In this document: in pieces, positions 5,912 through 11,279 of the stretch | Layout: each line of letters begins with the position of its first letter | Position numbering within the stretch: the stretch's first letter is position 1 | Assembly: GCA_944376035.1 (NCBI GenBank) | Contig: CALWBJ010000183.1 | Coordinates: 1-11,279, forward strand | Length of the DNA: 11,279 bases | Reading direction: 5' to 3' | Origin: an uncultured Clostridia bacterium | GTDB taxonomy: Bacteria; Bacillota; Clostridia; Christensenellales; Borkfalkiaceae | Translations under genes and position numbers: made by a program | Notes under the pieces: model-generated | Databases searched by the model: none | Told to the model about the DNA's origin: nothing | The model's input: the letters and a program-made list of their open reading frames with translations, nothing else

Positions 5912-7318
5912 ATGAACGAAACTTCAATACTGATAAATAAAAAAGACAACGTTGCCGTTGAACTTAAAGGCAATGATAAAATTCCCGCAGGGCATAAGTA
6001 TGCCGTGAGGGATATAAAGAAAGGCGATTACGTTATCAAATACGGTGAAATAATAGGTAAAGCCACGTGTGATATCAAGGCGGGCGAATGGGTTCATACG
6101 CATAACGTAAAATCTCATCTCGACGAGGCGTGCGAATATACTTACGACTATTCGGCTGAAACCGTCAATCCCGAAAAAGGCACGTTCTGGGGTTATAAAA
6201 GAAAGTCGGGAAGAGCGGGAATAAGAAACGATATTTTTATTATACCAACTGTCGGTTGCGTAAATAACGTATGTAAGATTCTTGAAGAAAAGGCGCAGAA
6301 ATTTGTAAAAGGCAGTATAGACGGTATATTTGCGCTCACTCACCAGTTCGGTTGCAGTCAACTCGGGGACGATAACGTAAATATTAAGAAACTCTTGTCG
6401 GCTGTCGCGCTTAATCCCAACGCGAGTTACGTTTTGATAGTGGGACTCGGTTGCGAAAACAACGGCCTTGACGGAATGAAAGAGTATCTTAAACAGTTTA
6501 ACAGAGACAATATAGAATTTTTCAACTGTCAGGAATTAGATGACGAAATAGAATACGGTCTGAAAATACTCGAAGGCTTTGCTGAAAAAGCGTCTGTGCT
6601 TAAAAGAGAGGAGATTTCTCTCGACCAACTTTGCATAGGCTTAAAATGCGGCGGGTCCGACGGGTATTCGGGACTTACCGCAAATCCGCTTGTGGGAAGG
6701 ATAACCGACAGAATAGTCGCGGCTGGCGGCAGCGCGGTACTTACGGAAGTACCCGAAATGTTTGGCGCCGAACAACTTCTTATGAACAAGTGTGAAAGCG
6801 AAGAAGTTTTCAATGCCTACAAAAAGATGATAGTAGATTTCAAAAATTATTATACCGACAACGGATTTCCCGTATACGAAAATCCGAGTCCGGGCAATAA
6901 AAAAGGCGGTATAACCACTCTGGAAGAAAAATCGCTCGGCTGCGTGGAAAAAGCGGGTAAGACAAAGATAGTCGACGTACTCGGTTACGGGGACGTAGTG
7001 AAAAAAGTCGGCGTAAGCGTGCTTAACGCGCCCGGAAACGACCTTATAGCCGCTACCGCACTTGCGGCGGCGGGTTGCCAGATAGTGCTTTTTACGACGG
7101 GAAGAGGAACTCCTTTTTCAACGTTCGTTCCTACCATGAAAATTTCATCCAACTCAAACTTGGCGAATTTTAAGAGCAACTGGATTGATTTCGACGCATA
7201 CGGAATGGATGAAAACGGTCTTTACAACTTAGTTATGGAAACCTGTAACGGAAAATATATCTGCAAAAGCGAAAAATACAGAGAGATAGCGTTTTATAAA
7301 ACCGGTGTAACTCTATGA
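5912..7318 (+). CDS. uxaA: Altronate dehydratase
   Basis: A cytoplasmic, Fe(II)-dependent (by family) dehydratase converting D-altronate to 2-keto-3-deoxygluconate. The protein is 468 residues, against about 495 in E. coli. It has the usual two parts: an N-terminal SAF domain (about 5-72, with 'HTHNV' at 62-66), then the catalytic region of the galactarate dehydratase/altronate hydrolase family from about 93. Marks are 'GYKRKSGRAGIRN' (94-106), 'HQFGCSQ' (144-150), 'LKCGGSDGYSG' (244-254), 'TEVPEMFGAE' (278-287) and 'TTGRGTPF' (395-402). The start gives the normal 'ILINKKDNVAVEL' N-terminus but has no strong ribosome binding site. The stop overlaps the start of the YitT-family gene (ATGA). 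The main alternative would be a galactarate dehydratase; the uxaB and uxaC neighbours decide for UxaA. Confidence 0.93.
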   Translation: MNETSILINKKDNVAVELKGNDKIPAGHKYAVRDIKKGDYVIKYGEIIGKATCDIKAGEWVHTHNVKSHLDEACEYTYDYSAETVNPEKGTFWGYKRKSGRAGIRNDIFIIPTVGCVNNVCKILEEKAQKFVKGSIDGIFALTHQFGCSQLGDDNVNIKKLLSAVALNPNASYVLIVGLGCENNGLDGMKEYLKQFNRDNIEFFNCQELDDEIEYGLKILEGFAEKASVLKREEISLDQLCIGLKCGGSDGYSGLTANPLVGRITDRIVAAGGSAVLTEVPEMFGAEQLLMNKCESEEVFNAYKKMIVDFKNYYTDNGFPVYENPSPGNKKGGITTLEEKSLGCVEKAGKTKIVDVLGYGDVVKKVGVSVLNAPGNDLIAATALAAAGCQIVLFTTGRGTPFSTFVPTMKISSNSNLANFKSNWIDFDAYGMDENGLYNLVMETCNGKYICKSEKYREIAFYKTGVTL

Positions 7319-8232
7319 GCGGTAAAGAAGTTTTTTCAAGCGGACAAAATCGTAATATTAAAGAGCGTAACGTCAGAAGGGCGGTTACGGGACTTTTAAT
7401 TACAATCTTTGCGGCTATAGTATCGTCTCTTGCTCTGCATGTGTTCGTCTATCCGTCGGACTTCGTGCCTTTGGGGCTTGAAGCGATAGTTACAATGCTT
7501 CAGAAGATTACGGGCATAAATGCAGGTTGGTTTAACCTTATTCTCAATTTGCCGCTTGTTATTTACGCATGGTTTAAGCTAAATAAAAAGTACGTCGTTT
7601 ATTCGCTGATATTTACACTCGTGTCGTCGGTGCTTATAATCGTATGGGCGGCGGTGGATTTTCCGCAGTACGTAACCGAAAACGAGCGGCTTCTTGCGGC
7701 AATTTTTGCGGGGATTATGCTCGGAATAAGAACGGGAGTAATGCTGAGAATTGGATCCTCGACGGGCGGCGCCGACATAATCGCCGCTATGATTCAGAAG
7801 AAAATGCAGTATGTGAACGTCGAAAGAATTATAAGCGTAATATGTCTCGTAATTATAGCCGCGTCGTATTTTGTATACAGGGACTTTAATTCGGTACTTC
7901 TTGCGGTGGTACAGATGTTTATATCCGAGCGCGCAATAAATACCATTATGCGCGATACGCGGCACGCGATAGAAGTGAAAATTGTTACAAAACATCCCGA
8001 CGCCATACGTGAGGACATAATCAGGACGTTGCGCCACGGTGCTACGCTCATTGAAAGTAAAGGCATGTATACGGGCGAGGATAATTCGATTATAATATCG
8101 GTGCTTAACGTCGGTCAACTTTCCGAACTTTTCAACGTCTTAAAAAAATATCCCGATACCTTTGTATATTACACCGAAGTTCACGGGGTAAGGGGTAATT
8201 TCAGATGGCTTAAAGACGAAGAAGTAAAATAA
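7315..8232 (+). CDS. YitT-family membrane protein (DUF161 + DUF2179)
   Basis: A 305-residue integral membrane protein of unknown function. Hydrophobic segments lie at about 24-46, 72-88, 94-114, 126-146 and 172-189. The loop 'IGSSTGGADIIAAM' (146-159) after the fourth is the hallmark of the YitT family. The C-terminal soluble part (about 216-298) is a DUF2179 domain with 'IRTLRHGATLIESKGMYTG' (236-254) and the ending 'VHGVRGNF' (289-296). Its ATG overlaps the uxaA stop by 4 bases, so its synthesis depends on uxaA translation, and uxaC follows in the same operon. It contains none of the features of known uronate permeases (MFS ExuT, TRAP or GPH types). A role in moving or sensing uronates is inference from position only; it may be a passenger gene. 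Confidence 0.9.
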   Translation: MSGKEVFSSGQNRNIKERNVRRAVTGLLITIFAAIVSSLALHVFVYPSDFVPLGLEAIVTMLQKITGINAGWFNLILNLPLVIYAWFKLNKKYVVYSLIFTLVSSVLIIVWAAVDFPQYVTENERLLAAIFAGIMLGIRTGVMLRIGSSTGGADIIAAMIQKKMQYVNVERIISVICLVIIAASYFVYRDFNSVLLAVVQMFISERAINTIMRDTRHAIEVKIVTKHPDAIREDIIRTLRHGATLIESKGMYTGEDNSIIISVLNVGQLSELFNVLKKYPDTFVYYTEVHGVRGNFRWLKDEEVK

Positions 8233-8259
8233 CTTTATTTGCATCAGCAAAAAGTTATT
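8228..8259 (+). other. Intercistronic hairpin at the end of the YitT gene
   Basis: AATAACTT (8228-8235) pairs with AAGTTATT (8252-8259). TTTGC (8238-8242) pairs with GCAAA (8247-8251) across the loop ATCA, leaving a 2-nt bulge (8236-8237). The 13-bp hairpin covers the stop codon of the YitT-family gene. It is followed by GGAAAAAAATT, not a T-run, so it is not a normal intrinsic terminator. It may protect or separate parts of the operon mRNA. Confidence 0.45.
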
Positions 8260-8312
8260 GGAAAAAAATTATAGATACAAACGTAAATTTATTAAAGGGG
8301 CAATAAAAAAAT

Positions 8313-9707
8313 ATGAGTACTTACTTAAAAGACAATTTTTTGCTAAAAAATAAAACGGCGGAACGTCTTTATAACGATTATGCTTTGAATATGCCGATTT
8401 TCGATTATCACTGTCATCTTCCCGAAAAGCAGATACTTGAAAATCTGCCGTTCAATAATATTTTCGAGATCTGGCTCAAAGGCGACCATTACAAATGGCG
8501 TCTTATGAGAAATTACGGAATTGACGAAGAATATATTACCGGAAACAAAAGCGATAAGGAAAAATTCCTTACTTACTGCAAAGTTTTGGGAACGGCTTTC
8601 GGCAATCCGCTTTATCACTGGTCGCAAGTGGAGTTAAAGGAGTTTTTTAACTGCGAACTTGAAATCAACGAAGAAAATGCCGAAGATATATGGAACTGGT
8701 GTAACGAGTTTATAAAACTGAATAACATAACGCCGAGAAGTCTTATAGAAAAATCAAACGTAAAATATATTTTCACTACAAACGAAGTTTTCGACGATAC
8801 CGAAACTTTTATCAAGATTGCCCAAAAAGGATATAAATTCAAAGTAATACCCGCATTCCGTGCGGATAAGATAATGAATATAGAGGCGGATAAATATAAC
8901 GACTTTGTAGGACTTTTAGAGAATAAGACTTTTCCCGTCAAGAATCTTAGTGGCCTTGAAAATGCGCTTGAAGCGCGGCTTAAAGAATTTATCAAGGTAG
9001 GAACCTGCGCCAGCGACATAGCCCTTGAACGCGTTTGTCCGATTGCGGATAAGACTCAGGCGGAGAATGTATTTGCAAAAAGGCGGTCAGGTGAAAACAT
9101 AAGTACGGAAGAGGCGGAAATTTTCAAAGGATATCTGACTTATTTTTTGATGAAACTGTATAAAAAATACGACATAAGATGCGAACTTCACGTCGGGGCA
9201 ATGCGTAACAACAATACCGAAATGCTTAACAAACTCGGACTTGATACGGGATTTGACAGCATATCGGAAGATAACAGCATACGTCTTATGTCCAGATTGT
9301 TTGACAGGCTGAACAACGAAAACGCACTCCCGAAAACAATAGTATTCAATCTTAATCCCAAGATGAATACGGAAATCATGACCTTAATCGGCAGTTTTCA
9401 GAGTCCTGGGGCAAAAGGGAAAATGCAGTACGGTCCGGCGTGGTGGTTCTTAGATAATAAGGTGGGAATGGAAAAACACCTTGAAGATCTGACCGCAACC
9501 GGGCACATAGCGGCATTTATAGGCATGCTTACCGACAGCCGCTCGCCGTTATCGCATCCCAGACATCATTATTTCAGAAGAATACTGTGTAACTATCTCG
9601 GAAAGATGATGGAAGAGGGCGAAATGACAAAGGACGAAAAACTTGTCGGTAAAGTGATAGAAGATATTTGTTACAACAATGCAATAAATTATTTCGGAGT
9701 TAAATAA
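8313..9707 (+). CDS. uxaC: Glucuronate/galacturonate isomerase
   Basis: A cytoplasmic uronate isomerase of the amidohydrolase-like superfamily. It converts D-galacturonate to D-tagaturonate, and in characterised members also D-glucuronate to D-fructuronate, so it is the entry step of the pathway. At 464 residues it matches the family (about 470). 'DYHCHLP' (31-37) is the HxH metal-site motif near the N-terminus. 'ELHVGAMRNNNTEM' is the second typical region, followed by the 'GPAWWFLDNKVGME' region. The C-terminal 'GMLTDSRSPLSHPRHHYFRR' is the family's conserved signature. AAAGGGG (8294-8300) is 12 nt before the ATG, a slightly long spacing. It follows the YitT gene after 80 nt and precedes eda by a single base. 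No substitution of key residues is seen. Confidence 0.94.
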   Translation: MSTYLKDNFLLKNKTAERLYNDYALNMPIFDYHCHLPEKQILENLPFNNIFEIWLKGDHYKWRLMRNYGIDEEYITGNKSDKEKFLTYCKVLGTAFGNPLYHWSQVELKEFFNCELEINEENAEDIWNWCNEFIKLNNITPRSLIEKSNVKYIFTTNEVFDDTETFIKIAQKGYKFKVIPAFRADKIMNIEADKYNDFVGLLENKTFPVKNLSGLENALEARLKEFIKVGTCASDIALERVCPIADKTQAENVFAKRRSGENISTEEAEIFKGYLTYFLMKLYKKYDIRCELHVGAMRNNNTEMLNKLGLDTGFDSISEDNSIRLMSRLFDRLNNENALPKTIVFNLNPKMNTEIMTLIGSFQSPGAKGKMQYGPAWWFLDNKVGMEKHLEDLTATGHIAAFIGMLTDSRSPLSHPRHHYFRRILCNYLGKMMEEGEMTKDEKLVGKVIEDICYNNAINYFGVK

Positions 9708-9708
9708 A

Positions 9709-10278
9709 ATGGATAAAGTAATACCTGTTGTAGTAATTAAAGAACTTTCGGAAACCGTACCCACAATGAAAGCGTTAAGGGACGGCGGAATCAATTGCGC
9801 GGAAATAACTTTCCGCACCGCTTGCGCGGAAGATGCGATAAAAGAGGCGGTAAAAGCCTTCCCCGATATGAATGTCGGCGCGGGCACTGTTATAAATCGC
9901 GAGCAGGCGGAAAAAGCGGTAAAAGCGGGCGCCAAATTCATAGTTTCTCCCGGACTTTCGGAAAGCGTCGCCGAGTTTTGTAAAGAAAAGGGAATTACAT
10001 ATTATCCCGGTTGCGTTACGCCTACCGAAATCATGCGGGCGATAGAACTTGGCATTACCGTCGTTAAATTTTTCCCTGCTAACGTATACGGCGGACTTAA
10101 AGCGTTAAAAGCGCTGTCGGCACCATTCCCGCAGATTAAGTTTATACCGACAGGCGGGGTGGATCTTACTAATCTTAAAGAATTCGTTGATTTCGATAAG
10201 GTATACGCGGTCGGCGGAAGTTTTATGATGAAAGGCGATATTGTAAATAACTGCAAGGAGATAAATAAATTGTTATGA
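9709..10278 (+). CDS. eda: KDPG aldolase
   Basis: A cytoplasmic class I aldolase that splits 2-keto-3-deoxy-6-phosphogluconate to pyruvate and glyceraldehyde-3-phosphate, the last step of the pathway. The Schiff-base lysine is K120 in 'VVKFFPA' and the catalytic glutamate is E32 in 'AEITFRT'. They are 88 residues apart, the same as E45 and K133 in E. coli. 'VGAGTV', 'FIVSPG' and 'FIPTGGVD' phosphate/substrate loops are all present. The 189-residue length is shorter than the E. coli protein (213), with about 13 residues missing at the N-terminus. GGAG (9696-9699), 9 nt before the ATG, and the uxaC stop one base before it both support this start. The stop overlaps kdgK (ATGA). Confidence 0.93.
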   Translation: MDKVIPVVVIKELSETVPTMKALRDGGINCAEITFRTACAEDAIKEAVKAFPDMNVGAGTVINREQAEKAVKAGAKFIVSPGLSESVAEFCKEKGITYYPGCVTPTEIMRAIELGITVVKFFPANVYGGLKALKALSAPFPQIKFIPTGGVDLTNLKEFVDFDKVYAVGGSFMMKGDIVNNCKEINKLL

Positions 10279-11279
10279 GTGATAAGAAAGTTATAACTTT
10301 CGGCGAACTGATGTTAAGATTAGCGCCCGAAAATTATTTAAGATTTGTTCAGAGCGAAAAATATGAAGCGACGTTCGGCGGCGCGGAAGCCAACGTTGGG
10401 GTAAGCCTTGCGAACTACGGCGTAGACGTTTCTTTCGTTACCAAACTTCCCGAACACGAGATAGGACAGGCTGCGGTAAACAGTTTAAGAAAATTCGGCG
10501 TCAATACCGATAATATAGTCCGCGGCGGCGACAGAGTGGGTATTTACTATTGTGAAAAAGGCGCAAGTCAGAGACCGAGCAAGGTTATTTACGACAGAGC
10601 GGGAAGTGCGATAGCAACCGCTAAACCGTCAGATTTTAAATGGGCGAGCATATTTAAAGGCATTGACTGGTTCCACTTTACGGGAATTACTCCCGCCCTT
10701 TCAGACAGCATGGCAAAGATATGTCTTGCCGCTGTTAAAGAAGCCAAAAAACGCGGCATAACCGTATCTTGCGACCTGAATTTCAGGAAGAAACTTTGGA
10801 GCAAGGAAAAAGCGGGCGAGGTAATGGGCGAACTTTGTAATTATATAGATTACTGCATAGCCAACGAGGAGGACGCTAAGGACGTATTCGGTATAGAGGC
10901 TGACAACAGCGATATAAACAGCGGAAAACTCGACAGGGAAGGATATATTTCGGTAGCGAGAAAACTGACAGAAAGATTTAATTTCAAAGGCGTAGCAATA
11001 ACTCTTCGTGAAAGTCTTTCCGCGAACGACAATAATTGGAGCGGTATGCTTTATATGAACGGTAACGCGGTTTTCTCGAAAAAATACAGTATGCATATTG
11101 TAGACAGAGTAGGAGGCGGAGACAGTTTCGGCGGCGGACTCATATATTCGCTCTTAAACGGATACGACGCTCAGAAAGCCATAGATTTTGCCGTCGCTGC
11201 AAGTTGCCTGAAACATAGTATTGAGGGCGATTACAATATGGTATCCGTTAAAGAAGTGGAAACGCTTGCAGGCGGCAAC
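10275..11279 (+). CDS. kdgK: 2-keto-3-deoxygluconate kinase (3' end cut by window)
   Basis: A cytoplasmic PfkB/ribokinase-family sugar kinase that phosphorylates KDG with ATP to KDPG, the substrate of the eda product just upstream. Without a stop, 335 codons are visible; relatives are about 340 residues, so only a few C-terminal residues should be missing. 'FGGAEANVG' (34-42) is the N-terminal family signature and 'CDLNFRKKLW' (166-175) a substrate/lid-side motif. 'VDRVGGGDSFGGG' (276-288) is the C-terminal signature, with the catalytic base D283 after the G280-G282 anion hole. The DRVGGGDS variant is usual for this KDG-kinase subgroup. The ATG overlaps the eda stop by 4 bases; AAGGAG (10255-10260) lies 14 nt upstream, so coupling to eda probably matters. 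Fructokinase-like substrates are possible but unlikely in this operon. Confidence 0.92.
   Translation, partial: MSDKKVITFGELMLRLAPENYLRFVQSEKYEATFGGAEANVGVSLANYGVDVSFVTKLPEHEIGQAAVNSLRKFGVNTDNIVRGGDRVGIYYCEKGASQRPSKVIYDRAGSAIATAKPSDFKWASIFKGIDWFHFTGITPALSDSMAKICLAAVKEAKKRGITVSCDLNFRKKLWSKEKAGEVMGELCNYIDYCIANEEDAKDVFGIEADNSDINSGKLDREGYISVARKLTERFNFKGVAITLRESLSANDNNWSGMLYMNGNAVFSKKYSMHIVDRVGGGDSFGGGLIYSLLNGYDAQKAIDFAVAASCLKHSIEGDYNMVSVKEVETLAGGN

Noticed and set aside
5755..5973. 72-codon minus-strand frame across the uxaB-uxaA spacer
   Set aside because: Mostly hydrophobic and tyrosine-rich from AT-rich DNA, overlaps the ends of both uxa genes, and no family is recognised. Only its DNA island (5810-5858) is kept as a finding.
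1823..7318. Functional link between feoAB and the iron-dependent UxaA
   Set aside because: UxaA-type dehydratases need Fe(II), but feo and uxa have separate promoters and 288 bp between them. Adjacency in one window is not evidence of a shared role.
7579..8118. 179-codon minus-strand frame inside the YitT-family gene
   Set aside because: Long but antisense to a clear membrane protein, rich in Tyr/Arg/His, with no domain; a shadow of codon bias.
9549..9941. 130-codon minus-strand frame across uxaC-eda
   Set aside because: It runs antisense through conserved UxaC and Eda motifs and shows no family features.

Overview
The window looks like a chromosomal segment of a low-GC Bacillota, most likely an uncultured, probably anaerobic, gut-type member of Clostridia. 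The grounds are AT-rich intergenic DNA, strong AGGAGG-type ribosome binding sites, a clostridial-style FeoA/FeoB pair, a DegV protein, and a uronate pathway gene set of the Bacillota type. This is a judgement from protein style, not from a search. All complete genes are on the + strand. There is no CRISPR array, tRNA, rRNA, insertion sequence or phage gene.

Layout. (1) 1-20 is probably the first few codons of a divergent minus-strand gene. It has its own Shine-Dalgarno site and an extended -10 promoter facing left. (2) 342-1644 is a two-gene unit: a MarR-type regulator overlapping a DegV-type fatty-acid-binding protein. Its promoter -35 box lies inside a 24-bp palindrome, which is a good candidate for the MarR autoregulatory operator. 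The unit ends at a perfect 38-bp palindrome that should act as a terminator. (3) 1823-4100 is a ferrous iron uptake operon: feoA, then feoB (GTG start overlapping the feoA stop), then a 55-residue acidic protein of unknown function that overlaps the 3' end of feoB. FeoB carries an extra C-terminal membrane segment and a cysteine-rich tail, a part that is a separate small protein in many Bacillota. (4) 4389 to the window end is a hexuronate catabolic operon: uxaB, uxaA, a YitT-family membrane protein gene, uxaC, eda and kdgK. A good sigma-A-type promoter precedes uxaB.

The last block encodes the whole galacturonate branch of the Ashwell pathway. UxaC isomerises galacturonate to tagaturonate, UxaB reduces it to altronate, UxaA dehydrates that to 2-keto-3-deoxygluconate (KDG), KdgK phosphorylates it to KDPG, and Eda splits KDPG to pyruvate and glyceraldehyde-3-phosphate. 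No glucuronate-branch genes (uxuA, uxuB), recognised uronate transporter or uronate regulator lie in the window. The YitT-family protein is the only membrane protein in the operon and is coupled to uxaA by a 4-base overlap. kdgK runs off the right edge and probably lacks only a few C-terminal residues.

I see no wholly new multi-gene system. The parts most worth a second look are the acidic small protein coupled to feoB, the FeoB cysteine-tail fusion, the YitT protein inside the uronate operon, and the MarR-DegV pair with its operator.
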